The notes below the pieces were generated by a model. That model made no database searches. It worked only from the letters and a program-made list of their open reading frames with translations, and was not told the DNA's origin. From Piper betle (lineage: Eukaryota > Streptophyta > Magnoliopsida > Piperales > Piperaceae): DNA of 64,000 nucleotides. Shown here piece after piece: positions 1-11,596 of the stretch (its first letter is position 1; the number at the start of each line of letters is the position of its first letter). The stretch spans positions 1 through 64,000 of the forward strand of contig JAURVB010014860.1 in assembly GCA_033002965.1 (NCBI GenBank), written 5' to 3'. The position numbers were made by a program, and so were the translations under genes.

Positions 1-2
1 TT

Positions 3-1946
3 ACACCATCAAAAATTCAATTTCTCAGGGCACATAGGCATGTTACAAGTGTGCACCGAAACTTGATTGACCAATTCGGAGAGGCTAACATCAAAACTTC
101 TCAACTAATGTCTGTGCTAGAAATTGAAGCAGGTGGGGCAGAAAATATTGGTTGTACAGAGATAGATATTAGAAATGTGCAGACAAAATATAAAAAGGAG
201 ATAAAGGAAATTGATGCCCAATTATTGATGGAACACTTCGAGGAAATGAAAGAAATGAATAACTCCTTTTTTATTGCTATGAATTGGATGATGAGGGCAG
301 ATTAAAACATTGTTTTTGGGCGGATGGAATTGCAAGGAAAAATTATCAGCTATACTCAGATGTGATCATTTTTGATACAACATATAATACAAATAAATAT
401 TCACTTGTTTTTGCCCCATTCACCGGAGTAAACCATCACAGGCAAACAATTACATTTGGATGTGCATTTTTGTGTAATGAGAAGACAGAATCGTTTGTGT
501 GGCTTTTTGAAACATTTTTAAAATGCATGGATGGAAGGCATCCCGGGGCAATTGTTACTGACCAAGATCCGGCAATGGATAAAGCAATTAAATTGATATT
601 TCCTTCAACATATCATCGTCTTTGCATTTGGCATATCCTTAAGAAGGAGACTGAAAAATTAGGTGCAATTGCTCACAGGAAGGAGTTTTATGAGCCATTC
701 CACAGTTTAATTTATGGTGCGGAAAACGAAGAAGTCTTTGAATCACAATGGAGTGCACTAATGAAAGACAATTGCGTAGTGGGAAATGAGTGGTTGAAAT
801 CTATATATGCAATTCGTCATGCTTGGGTGCCAGTGTATAGTAAAGGTATATTTTTAGCTGGTATAAGAAGTTCACAACGAAGTGAATCCCAAAACTCATT
901 TTACTCAAGGTATGTGAACAAAAAAAATAGCCTCATTGAGTTTATACATAGATATGAGAGAGCTATCAAAAGACAGAGATTGAACGAGGCAAAAGAAGCA
1001 TATGAAAATACATATAAAAGCCCTAAATTGGTCACCCCATTCAATATGGAATGTACGATGGCAAAAGTTTATACTCGAAAAGTGTTTTATAAGTTTCAAG
1101 AAGAACTACAATACAGTATGGCTTGTTGCTCATCTCATAAGAAATTAGATGGGGAGGATGTTGAACAGTATGATGTAACATGTTGTAGAAATAGTAAAGG
1201 CTTGGTTTCACATGTTATTTACAAAGGAGCTAATAGGAGATGCACGTGTAGTTGTCAGCTTTTAGAAAGTGAAGGTTTGCCCTGTAGACATTTGCTATAT
1301 GTACTTAGATTGAATGAGGGGGATATTTTTCCTGAAATGTATATCATGAAGAGATGGACAATTGACATAGCAAAGGAAGTTGTTTTTGATGGTGAGGGAG
1401 TGGAACTTCATGGTGATTGTCAGAAAACGTTATTCTCAAATTGGGGAGAATTGCACTGTATATTTAATCGATGGGCCAAAAAGGCATATTCGTCATCTGA
1501 AAAGTTTGAACTCGCCAAGCAAAAATTGTTGGAGATAGAAAAATTGGTAGAAGATGTGGTAGATGATCGGCATCATGGAATACAACTACATCATGGAATA
1601 CAAGTCCATCCACCTGCACAATCAAAGACAAAAGGAAGTGGTAAAAGATGGAAGAGTGGTAAAGAACTTGCACTGGACCATTTGGGAAAAGATAGGTTGT
1701 GCCATGGTTGTAATCAACGGGGAGTTGGGCATGATAAACGCACTTGCCCTGCAATTGTATCACGGTAATGTTGCCTAAGAAACCCTTCTTTTGATGTTTG
1801 TTATATATATATTTTTGTGATTATTTTCCATGTTTTGTTTTTAAATATATAGGCAAAAATTTGTTCCATCTGAAAGTGGAGTCGTGGAGGCTATTCAGGG
1901 GTGTCGGCGGAGCGATGGCGATTGTCAAAGCAGTGATGCACTATGA
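3..1946 (+). CDS. FAR1-related / MULE transposase-derived protein (5' end outside window)
   Basis: FAR1/FRS family proteins are domesticated MULE transposases that act as nuclear transcription regulators; an active Mutator-like element is the alternative. The frame is open from the window edge. Seen: a MULE transposase core with the first acidic residue in VIIFDTTYNTNK, the second in IVTDQDPAMDKA and a likely third in SQRSESQNSF. A SWIM zinc finger follows (CTCSCQ...GLPCRH), then a C-terminal zinc knuckle (CHGC...GHDKRTC). Exon 1 ends at 1764 (CG|GTAATG) and exon 2 runs 1853-1946, adding about 31 residues ending SSDAL. One G is missing near 281, so the N-terminal part reads in another frame; with it the visible exons sum to 619 codons. 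The N-terminal FAR1 DNA-binding domain lies outside the window. No terminal inverted repeats could be assigned, so domesticated gene versus transposon remains open. Confidence 0.85.
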
Positions 1947-2054
1947 TAGCTCCGAATTTGTAACTTGTTACCATGAAATGTTATTTGCTTTAATCAAATT
2001 TCATACTTTTGTAACTTGTAAGTTTGTACTTGTAACTTGGTCTTGATTTTTGAT

Positions 2055-3085
2055 TTATTTAAATATTATAAGAATATTAACTACAATCGCGACCAAGTCA
2101 ATTTTTTTAATTTAATATTATAAGAATATTAACTACAATCTCCGGGCGGGGCCGGGGGCAGGGGCGAGCGGGCAGGCGTTGCAGGGTGGGGGCAGGGGCG
2201 AGGGCTGCGGGTCAGGACTCAATCCCGACTTAAGTTAATATTACAAAAAAAAATTAAATAAAATAATTTCGTAATAAAATCTTTATTCGATCCCGACTCG
2301 AGTTAAAATAATTTATTACGGAATTATTTTATTTTTGTTAAAATTTATTTTGTAATAAAATTTTATTCGGTAATAAAGTTATTTTGTAATAAAAACTTGA
2401 CTCGGTCCCGCACATAATCGAGTAAGGTTTTTATTACAAAATTATTTTATATTTTTTAAATTTATTTCATATTATTGACTCGATCCCGACTCGAGTCAAG
2501 TTTTTATGACATTATTTTATTTTTTAAAATTTATTTTGTAATATTAACTCGAGTTCGATTGAGTAAAATTTTTATTACCAAAATACTCTCCCCTGTTTCT
2601 TCCTCATTTGTTTAGGCGTGCCACCCCCTGCCGGCGACCTTGCCGCCAGCAGCGCGTTGGCCAACAATGTCGCCGCCTCGGGGCTGGATGGGGAAATGTG
2701 CGGCGCCGGTCTCGTTGGCCAACAATGTCGCCGCCCTCGGGGGATGGGGCGGCCGGCGGGAGGCTGGGGCGGCCCAGGGGCTGGGCGGGGGCAGGGGGCA
2801 ACGGCGGGGCAGGGGCAGGGGCGGCCGGCGGGATAGGGGCATGGGGCGGCCGGTGGGCGGGGGCCGGGGGCGGCCGGTGGGCGGGGGCAGGGGGGCGGCC
2901 GGCGGGATGGGGGCATGGGGCGGCCGGCAGGCGGGGGCCGGGGCAGCAACCGAAAGGCTGAAAGTTAGGGGGGTGATTGTGGGAGTTGATTGTGGGCCGT
3001 CGGATCAGGATCCGACGGCTCTGCAATAGGCAGCGCATTTGCCCTGCCATATATAGGGCAGCGCACTGTAGTGCTGCCCTATGTA
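2055..3085. repeat. AT-rich/GC-island composite repeat, copy 1
   Basis: Positions 2055-2600 are AT-rich and repeat the phrase (A)CTTGACTCG-ATCCCGACTCGAGT next to TTTTTATTAC-type tracts. This leads into a very G-rich island (about 2610-2945). A perfect short palindrome follows (GCCGTCGGAT / ATCCGACGGC, about 2996-3023), then GGCAGCGCA-type sequence at about 3029. The same order of parts, direct or inverted, recurs at 4.06-4.9 and 4.9-5.9 kb. Proline/glycine-rich open frames here are compositional artefacts. The element class is not recognised. Confidence 0.6.
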
Positions 3086-4020
3086 TATATATGTCAAAGA
3101 ATAACAATATCTTACAATTTGCAATAAAATAAAGGAAAAACATATAGGACATGATTAAGCATCCACGGCTTCTTTATCAAGTACGGATCTAATAGAGTTC
3201 CATTCCTTCATTGATTAATCGTAGAGGTGCATTGACAACTTAGAAATGAAGCATATATGCTAAAAAAATTAAGATGAAATTGGTTAATGGCATTTTATTA
3301 ATACCTGCACGAGGTAGCCTGACATTGATGCATTACATTACATGCCCCCAACAAATATGCTAAACCTTTAATATTACAAAAACCCATATCTAAGCATAGG
3401 TACAAAATCGGCCGATTCCCATGGTTAGGTGAAAAACCTGTATAAAAAAAGGCAAACTTGTTTAGGGAAGAAACGGTTCACAGATCAGCTGATTCATCCT
3501 GATCCAAGTCAATTTTTTCGCTGAGTCAACAATAGATAGAATCGGTCAACTCAATCCTTTCTTTACACAAATAAAGTATACGCATGAAAACTCAAAACCC
3601 TATCAGTCTCCTCCCATTGTTGTCAATTATCACCGCCGTATCCCTCAAAGCCATCGCCAACCACCTAACCCCGACCACCTCTGGAGCACTCCGACCACCA
3701 CCGGAGTGAAACAAAGTCCAGCCACCATCGCCACTTACCACTTCATCCTTCCAAAGTCCAAGCTACCATTGCGAACCACTCTCTAGAGCACTTCGCACTG
3801 CCACTTCCCTCTAAGCCACCGCCGACCACCCATCTCTCTTACTACCGGCAAGCATCCCCTTCTTCCCCTCCTCTAAGTTTGGCTTTTTTTTTTTGTTAAT
3901 TTGTGTACTGTGCATCCATTGAAATTTATAATGTTAAAGGAAGAACATCTAATATTCTCACTTACGAATTATACAATGTTAGGTGTTGCCAAATTATTAA
4001 TAATTTGTATGTACGTGTAC
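3086..4020. other. Intergenic, no gene recognised
   Basis: No coding signal that resembles a protein family was found. The stretch 3640-3870 is rich in CCACC/CCGCC trinucleotides, but no frame is convincing. Confidence 0.5.
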
Positions 4021-4905
4021 ATTAAGTATATATATATATATATATAGAAATAGGACAGAATCATAGGACTGATTAAGACCTATTCTTGGCATGAAAATGC
4101 AACGCAATGCAGCGCAACAAGTCCGGACCGTTGGATGAAAATCCAACGGCCCGGATTCGTTTTCTTTTTTACCCTCTCCTGCTCCCCCTGTTCACGCCGG
4201 CCGGGCTCTGTCCTGCCTCCGCCCATAGCCCTCCCCCCCACCTGCCCTGTTTCCCCCCGCCCCATCCGCCGCTGCACCCCCGCCCAACCCCTACCCGCAG
4301 CCCTCCCCCCACCTGCCCTGTGTTCCCCCACTCCCGCCCGGTTCCCCGCCCCCCGCCGCCTGTTTCGCCCCACCCCCGCCGCCGCCCCGCCCGTCGACCG
4401 AGCTCCTCCCCGCCGTCTGCTGCCCTGGCCACCTCCACGCCGGCATCACCTGCATCACCGCCGGCGGTGGCGTGACAAAACACATGGGGAATGGAGGAGC
4501 GATGGTAATTTTGTAATAAAAATTTGACTCGTTCCCGACTCGAGTAAATTTACAAAATAAATTTTAAAAATAAAATATAATAAAATAAAAACTTGACTCG
4601 CTCCTTACTCGAGTCAATTTTACGAAATAAAATTTTAAAATAAAATAACATAAAATAAAATTTTGAATCGCTCCCCGCCGACACCACCGCTTGCTGACAG
4701 CCTCACTGCCGCCACCACACCCTGCCCCCGTCCCCCCACACCTGCTACCCCTGCCCTCCACCGGCTCAGGCCCCCTACCTCGCCTCCTGCTCGCCCCTAA
4801 CCCCTCTCTGCCCGTTTCGCCACAACCGCGCATCGATGTCATGTGCAACACCGCTGACAGTGCCACGAAAAAATAACGGGGGCGGGCGGGAGGAGAGGGT
4901 GATGG
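4021..4905. repeat. AT-rich/GC-island composite repeat, copy 2 (inverted)
   Basis: The parts of copy 1 appear in reverse order: GCAGCGC (about 4109), palindrome CCGTTGGAT/ATCCAACGG (about 4130-4152), a C-rich island (4190-4470), then AT-rich DNA with GACTCG...CTCGAGT phrases. A second C-rich island lies at about 4675-4890. Before it, following a (TA)n tract, is the motif AGGACTGATTAAGACCTATTC (about 4065), which recurs with one change near 5930. Confidence 0.55.
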
Positions 4906-5874
4906 CAATTTCTTAATAAAAATTTAACTCGATCCTAAGTCAATATTATGAAATAAATATTTAAAATAATTTTTAAAAATAAAATATTATAAAATAAAAA
5001 CCTGACTCGCTCCTGCTCGAGTCAATATTACAAAATTGATTTTTAAATTTTTTTTAAAAATACAAACCCATAAAATAAAAACTTGACTCGCCCTCGCATG
5101 TGATCAATCCTGACTCGAGTTAATATTATGAAATAAATTTTAAAAAAATATAAAATAATTTTGTAATAAAAACTTGACTCGATCAAGAGGGGCGGTGGCT
5201 GGGGAGGCAGGGGATAGCGTCTGGGGGGCAAGGGGTGGCGTCTGGCCGGGGGTCAGCGGCAGGGGGAGGCGTCTGGGGGGCAAGGGCGGCGTCTGGGGGG
5301 GGGGGGGGCAGGGGCGGCGGTGGGGGGGGCAGGGACCGCCGGGTGGGGGGCAAGGGGTGCCGGGGGTGTGGGGGCGGGCCGCGAGGGGTGGAGAGGCCGG
5401 GGTCGGGGGGGCGGCGGCAGGCCGGGGGGTTGGCGGTAGGGGAGGGGCAGTGGGGGGGGGGGGCGGGGGATCTGCGACAGGGGGAGGAGCAAGGGACACC
5501 GGGGGTGGGGGGGGGCGGGGGGGATCTGCGACAGGGGGAGGAGCAAGGGACACCGGGGGGTGGGGGGGGCGGGGGGGATCTGCGACAGGGGGAGGAGCAA
5601 GGGACACCGGGGGGTGGGGGGCGGCGTGGAGGCGGCGGCTGGGGTTGGGGCTAAGAATGTGGATGGCATGTTCCGGTGGAGGGAGAGCCGCGGCTTTTTA
5701 TAGCCAGCGGGATGGCGGGAGGGCGGGAGGGCAGGAGGGAGGTAGGCGGGAGATGATGGGAGACGCGGGAGGGCGGGAGGGGTGAATTTACCGTGGCCGT
5801 TGGATCTAATCCAACGGCCATGGTAAGGCAGCGGATGATGGGCTGCCAATTTCGGCAGCGCATCATAGAGGAAC

Positions 5875-5923
<49 letters not shown>

Positions 5924-5925
5924 TA
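4906..5925. repeat. AT-rich/GC-island composite repeat, copy 3
   Basis: Same orientation as copy 1: AT-rich DNA with ACTCGAGT phrases (4906-5185), a G-rich island (5190-5780), palindrome GCCGTTGGAT/ATCCAACGGC (about 5797-5820), GGCAGCG motifs (about 5826 and 5853), then a (TA)n microsatellite (about 5878-5920). The AGGACTGATTCAGACCTATTC motif follows at about 5929. Confidence 0.55.
5469..5627. repeat. 54-bp tandem repeat, three copies
   Basis: GATCTGCGACAGG begins at 5469, 5523 and 5577, a period of 54 bp, each followed by GGAGGAGCAAGGGACACCGG. 54 is a multiple of three, so all frames stay open and give an 18-residue repeat; this looks compositional, not coding. Confidence 0.85.
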
Positions 5926-6093
5926 TATAGGACTGATTCAGACCTATTCTATTGAACCGATTTTTATCTGATTTTTTATGAATTGGTCCGATTTAGTGAC
6001 TCTATCTTAACCGGTTTAGAGGCCGATTTCCATTTTTACAACTACGGATTCAAGATGCATGATAAGGGGTACTTAAAAATATTGTCAGCAACT

Positions 6094-6122
6094 GGTAGGA
6101 GGAGGGACTTGTTCCTAGCCAT
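6094..6122 (-). pseudogene. Fragment of an ESF1-like signal-peptide exon
   Basis: On the minus strand from 6122 the sequence reads MARNKSLLLP, like the start of the paralogue at 9809 (MAGNKSLLLL), then loses the hydrophobic core. No Cys-rich exon follows. Sequence just upstream (around 6230-6262, TATCTTGAAAGTGTATCAAG) is also found upstream of the relic at 7546 (around 7713-7741), which supports a local duplication. Confidence 0.5.
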
Positions 6123-6849
6123 CAAACCCTTGGACAACCTTGCTACCTCAAAACTGCTATTGAATCTTACAAGTTGTCTTTGGCTTCAAAAGTTTGCTGC
6201 TCTTCTTTATATAGAAATAATGGACGCCAATGTATCTTGAAAGTGTATCAAGACAGTAATTTAAGCAATTTAATTAATATTCGCATACACCAGCTTTAAT
6301 TAAACATTAATATTTGAGGAAGGTTCATTTAAGACAAGCCAAAATTAATTAATTAGGGTCGCATCTCTTCAATGTTCACAAACTTCTAGCTGTAATAATT
6401 CAAAGGATTATCAAGGGACTTCAACATACACACTTGGCTAAAGGAATGCCATTAACAGCACAAACAATTCATTTCATTAACAATATGCATGTTATGCAGT
6501 ACAAGTAATATATTACATGCATGTAGATATAATTCCCATATATTGTGCATGTCTAGCACTATTCGGGCCATAACATTTTCTAGCTAGCTAGTCTCCTTCA
6601 ACTTGTATTGCTATCAAACTGGCAATTGATAAATTAGTTATTCACCTTGAATAAAAAACCATGCATTTAATAAACTTACGAATGAAGGCGAGTGTGTACT
6701 CTTAACAACATATATAGCCAAACTTAATTAAACCATAAGATCGCGGGGATATGTTTCGCATACACAAGTATACTTAAAAGCTATTATGGTATGTAGAAAT
6801 GAAGCTCAAATGTTGTATGTGGGTTTTATTTTATGCCATGATCAGCGTA

Positions 6850-7546
6850 TCAGAAAGGGCATTCAACTAAGCACTTCTCTGGAGTCCACCAAAGGTGTTA
6901 GTTTCCCTGTAGAACCAACCATCACCAGGCCGACCCTCCACATTATCACAATGAGTGGGAATGCAGCGGTCAATACGAACGTCTGGCTATGGCTGCTTCA
7001 CTCCTCTTGCTTCACCCCATTAATCTCTCAGGAAGCTCATCTAATTCCTACACATAACCAAACATGTACACACAATTACGTACTGAAAGATTAAGCATCT
7101 TGTTTTAATAAATAACTCCTGGTGGTGTAATTATTTCCTGAGTGAGTGCTAATGATCTGCTGTAATTTTGAGCGAGATAAGCACTCCTGTCACTAATATG
7201 TCCAAGATCTCATGACAATAAATTCATGATCAATGCCAAAATAACTTAAGTTCAAATGAATGAAAGATGAAACCCAGCTAGGATATAGCATCAGCAAGAG
7301 ATGATATATATTGGATAATGATATTTATTTATAACACCATGTATGTATAAGAAAGAGAACAAAGTCCCGCTGACAAAGATGCATTACAGACCCCGACAAA
7401 AACCCTAATTCTTTTGTGTAACAAAATCCGTACGTCCCGAGATGAATATTATAAGGGGTATATTGTTTGCCTTCAATATGCGATGTACAGACGAAAAGGA
7501 GGAAGAGTACAGCAAATGGCAGAAGAGACTAGCAATTCCTTGCCAT
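6850..7546 (-). pseudogene. ESF1/MEG-like Cys-rich peptide pseudogene
   Basis: Exon 1 (7471-7546) is 76 bp, the same length as in the intact paralogues. It encodes MARNC, a stop, then a hydrophobic stretch SLLPFAVLFLLFVC and ends GAAG|GC instead of GAAG|GT. Exon 2 (about 6850-7047) has in-frame stops near its start but clearly matches the paralogue at 11597-12624: RIDRCIPTHCDN, then TFWWTPEKCLVECPF once a missing T near 6890 is allowed for. The CW-C motif in the middle has become GWFY, so two cysteines are lost. In-frame stops, a frame lesion and a damaged splice donor all argue for a dead gene. Confidence 0.7.
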
Positions 7547-7654
7547 CAAACCTCAGTACTACAACCTGGATCTCTGGCTAAACTTTGTACAATAAGTAAG
7601 TCCTTAGAAGTTATTATCTTTTTGCCTAGATCAGTTCATTTGCTGTTTTTCTTG

Positions 7655-7695
<41 letters not shown>
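7655..7695. repeat. (TA)n microsatellite
   Basis: About 18 uninterrupted TA units lie upstream of the relic signal-peptide exon at 7546 (minus strand). Confidence 0.9.
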
Positions 7696-7696
<1 letters not shown>

Positions 7697-8122
7697 TAAT
7701 TGAACCACAATAGTGTATCTTGAAACTGTATCAAGACAGTAAAGGAATTTAAGATTTGTGTGCACCTGCAGCTTCTAAAAGTTTAACATTTTAGGAAGGT
7801 TCATGTAAGAACTGACTAAATTCACCAAAATTATGAATTAAGTACACATCTTTTCGATGGACAACCAAGGGACTCAATGCACTCACTTGGCCATGATCTA
7901 TCCCATACATCAATTCTCAATAAATTTGGTCGTTCCAATGTCCATATACAAGAAGAAGCTGCTAATCTTCATTTTGTTCATGAATTGATGGCCTGTAACA
8001 GCTAGCATACATACATACATACATATGTAACAACTAGTCGTCTCGAAGAACAATGTTCAACAAATTTATTCATTTAATGAACTGCTTGAAGATCATCTAA
8101 CGTGAATATTTGAGGTAAGCTG

Positions 8123-8794
8123 TCAATTAGGACAAGACCCACGGCAGTCTTCTCTGGTCTGGAAACATTTTTTGGTCTTGAAGCAACAATAACAGCCATA
8201 CACACACATTGGCCTTATATGCATGCATAGCTGAACATCAATTAGAGACCTCTTATTGCTCTCATCTTCTTTCATCACAACATGTCTTCCTGCATTATGT
8301 GAAGCTTACAACAATTAGTAAGTAAGATGAAATTGCAATTGTAATTATGATATTTAATTAAAGCATAGGTCAAATTTAATGGCATCTGCTTTCTTTTAGA
8401 GAGAGAGAGAGTTCAGAGAGAGACCAAGCCAATCAAAATACAAAATAAAAATATATATATAAATGATTTTATTATTCATCTATATTCTCATTTAATTAGT
8501 ATTTATTATTAAACTCATAGTTAATTAGAATCTATATATAATATATTAGATTATCATAATTTATCTTATTATTCAATAAAATCTCATGTGCAATGTAAGT
8601 CAGCATGTGACAAGACGTCTTGCATAATATATATAAAAGCTTTTAAAAGAAAACAAGAAAGTCATAATTGATCTTCCAGTCAAAACAAATTAAGCAATAT
8701 ATACAATCATGTGCTCACCTTCATGGGGGACGAAGAGCGAGAGAAGGACAAAGAGAACGAAAGCAATAGGAAGAGATACCTTGGGATTAGCCAT
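8123..8794 (-). CDS. ESF1/MEG-like secreted cysteine-rich peptide, intact
   Basis: This is a complete two-exon gene for an 80-residue secreted peptide. Exon 1 (8719-8794) encodes a signal peptide, MANPKVSLPIAFVLFVLLSL, ending HE, with donor GAAG|GTGAGC. Exon 2 (8123-8289, acceptor TGCAG) encodes the mature part. Exon lengths 76 + 167 give exactly 81 codons with stop. The mature part has eight cysteines in the order LC, MC, GC, YCC, KC, DC, SC, ending SCPN. This matches the EMBRYO SURROUNDING FACTOR 1 / maize MEG arrangement (C-C-C-x-CC-C-C-C); those peptides act in endosperm-to-embryo or transfer-cell signalling. The family call rests on this pattern and the phase-1 intron after the signal peptide. 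The role here is inference. Confidence 0.8.
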
Positions 8795-9450
8795 TGAAAT
8801 ATTTTAAGTTCCTAGACTAATCCCTTCAATGATCACTTGTGCTAACCCAATATCATTAATTTATACTTTTTGGGACACTAATTTGGCTATCATGCATGCA
8901 TGGTTTATCTTAGGAAAAAATTAATAGAGACTTGTTAAAAACAAAGGATAAGCGTGCTTCTCTTTGCTCTAGCGCCTTTGCCACCTTAAGCATAAATAGA
9001 ATGGATAATTTTTTAGAACCAAGGATATTTGCGGTGCAAGGTGGAGTTGCTAAATTTATCTAACTGTTGCTTATAAGCCACAGATAATAGCTTCGTTATT
9101 CATGTGGCCTGTGATTATCTGCTGCCTTAATATTTGTCGCCACGACTTAGTATTGCGTCTGCCAGATGCGGACGCTGGTCTGGTAGACGCAAGTTTTGCT
9201 CTGGGTACACAACCCATGGCGGATTTGTAGCGTTGAATGCGAACGTACTGTACATTTAACGTGTCATTAGGTGTCTGCCAACCAAATTAATTAGGAAAAG
9301 ATCATTTTCGACATTCTTGATCATCATTATAATTTTAACACAACTTGATTTAAATCTTACACGCCAATATATTTAAATTCTAGGTAAGGGAGAATGGTAA
9401 AACTTTCTTGATTCTGAATGCCCATATTATGGCTTGAGTTAATCAAATGA

Positions 9451-9809
9451 TTAATGGCACTTCTTGTTGCATTCTTTCGAGGTTTGGAAACAAGGCGAAG
9501 TTCCGTCGCAGCACCAACAATATTCCAGGGGGGAACTAGACGACATTCCTCATCCCTAGGCCAGCAGAGTTCACCACCTTTTCTCCTCATCTCCACACCT
9601 CTCCTCCCTACATCAAAACACATATTATATCTAATCTCTACCCCAATCAGCTTATATACATAATTAGCAGAAGGTAAGTTCAGCTTGGTAAACATGAGAA
9701 AGACATGCAAGACAAAGTAATAATATTACTTATCATGTTTACCTTCAATAGTTGTGTTGCAGAGAAAGACGAGGAAGACAAGAAGAAGAAGAGACTTGTT
9801 CCCAGCCAT
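9451..9809 (-). CDS. ESF1/MEG-like secreted cysteine-rich peptide (one frame lesion)
   Basis: Exon 1 (9743-9809, 67 bp) reads MAGNKSLLLLVFLVFLCNTT then IE, a signal peptide, with donor GAAG|GTAAAC in the same phase as its paralogues. Exon 2 starts near 9640 (acceptor uncertain) and ends at 9451. Its C-terminal part reads LEYCWCCDGTSPCFQTSKEC and ends NKKCH, the family's CWCC signature. The upstream part (ELCWPRDEECRLVPP) is one frame away, and the break falls in a run of six G (9528-9533 on the plus strand). One more G joins the two halves, so an assembly indel is likely, though a true frameshift is possible. It is the most divergent of the three better-preserved minus-strand copies. Confidence 0.65.
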
Positions 9810-9829
9810 TACACAGGATTAATAAACTC

Positions 9830-11596
9830 TCTGAGTTATTCTCAGTCTACTTAATTGGGTAGTTTTGTTCATGACTTGGAGAGAGCCTTATATAATAATA
9901 ACAATGCATGGAAAGGATATCTAATCACCAAAGCAATTCAAGTTGGCTAAGTACTTTAATTTGAATCAAAGTTTATTGGTAGTGTTCATTCTATGTTGAA
10001 TCCATATATAGTGGGGATGAACTGTCATATGAACAAAAGAACCATGGAAAGATATCAAGGCCGTAAGGTTCCAATATGCTTTTTGACTAATAGGCAAAGT
10101 TAAGGAGAATGAGTTTGTATCTATGTTTTTTATGGTAAAAGTCTTTCTGGGCAAATAAGAACATTTGCCCGTGCAAAAGTAGGACAGACTTGGACATCTT
10201 TTTGACGAAGTGAGATAGAGCAATTAAATTTGTCCAATCAATTAGTAAGCATGCCATGACCACACATTATTAATTTAGTTCTATTAATTTAATTACCTGC
10301 CATGCATGAGTTGGAGATGTGGGTCAATGAAGAAGGGCATGTCTAACCATTGATGTACATCATATTTTTATAAAAATTTTACGTAGCATGTATGTAGAAC
10401 CATTCCTTGTCTTAGAAACTCCGCTTGTGTATTTCTGCTTCTATTCAACCTTGAGACATTCTTAGTTTAAAAATTCGTGACTTCGACATGACTCGCATTG
10501 TGATGGAGTGGAGTCAGACTCTAAGTCTATCGAAGTCATTTATATTATTTTTTCAATTTATTAAATACAAAGATATTGAAATTAATATATATGTATATAT
10601 ATATATATTACTTTAAAGTATTGATGTATTTAATTTATAAGATAAATAACATGTTTTAATTGCTATTATTATAAACAATATTCACTATGGGTCATTGGCG
10701 GAATATGAGAGGCCATAAATTAGAGTCGACTAGAGGAATTTTGGAATGAAAGTAGAGTTTTATAATTATGGGGACACTTGGTGTGTGTGAGTCTATATAG
10801 ACACACACACATCACCAATTACTATACGATGTGTGGAGTTGGCCATTGCGTTTATGTGTGAATTTGAATAGAAGATCTAAAATATATATTTAATAGATTT
10901 GTCTCTATTTAAGTGAATAATGTTGTGTCAATAAAAATAATAATTTTTCTCCACCCCTCAAAAACACAAACAAAAATACCGTAGAGAAAAGTTTCGCTTT
11001 ATGCCACACTTTCTCAACGGTTGTTATAATTGGGGAGAAAATATCTCTAAGCATATATTAATTTTCTTACTTTTCTCAAACCTAAGAAAATTTTTTCCAC
11101 CCCACTTTTTGCCACTACTTATCTCCACAGTTTAATAATGTACTTTAAGTTTATTAAATCTTGAAGAAACTTAACTTTTGTGCCGTGTGTGGAATTAGCG
11201 ATTCTTCAGATGTAATTAGGACTTGAATTGATGATACAAAACCTATATAACATAAGTGACAAAATTAGTACATCAAATACCTTTCTAATACCTTATTGTT
11301 CAATCTTCGAATAGGGAAGAGATAATTACAAAATTACAAGTCTGTTTTCAATGAAATTTGTATACATGAGAATCAAAGTTATTGATTTTGAAGCTAAATT
11401 TCTTCCATTGATGAACTGAGGGATGCTGAACACATGCAAATTATGCATCATAAGCATATATAAAAACACAATATATATATACCTGTTCCAAGAAGCTCCT
11501 CAAATTACATGCCAAACACAACAGAATAATATGACTGGGTATGTTTGGCAAGCATATCTATACAAACAATTTTTGCGATATGCAATAATGTTTGAA
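9830..11596. other. Intergenic within the peptide cluster
   Basis: AT-rich. I found no further Cys-rich exon. Around 10460-10690 lies a sequence resembling 14065-14330 (both start GTTTAAAAATTC and contain GAAGT...TCATTTATATTA), a probable dispersed repeat. Confidence 0.4.

Noticed and set aside
2575..3152. Overlapping Pro/Gly/Arg-rich open frames on both strands
   Set aside because: They follow from extreme GC bias in a repeat island; no frame has domain-like composition.
4080..5866. Many long Pro-rich or Gly-rich frames
   Set aside because: Low-complexity GC islands are open in all frames, and repeated 54-bp units inflate frame length.
9150..9192. GCGTCTGCCAGA ... TCTGGTAGACGC hairpin considered as tRNA or terminator
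   Set aside because: It lacks a tRNA cloverleaf and anticodon arm; probably part of a small repeat.
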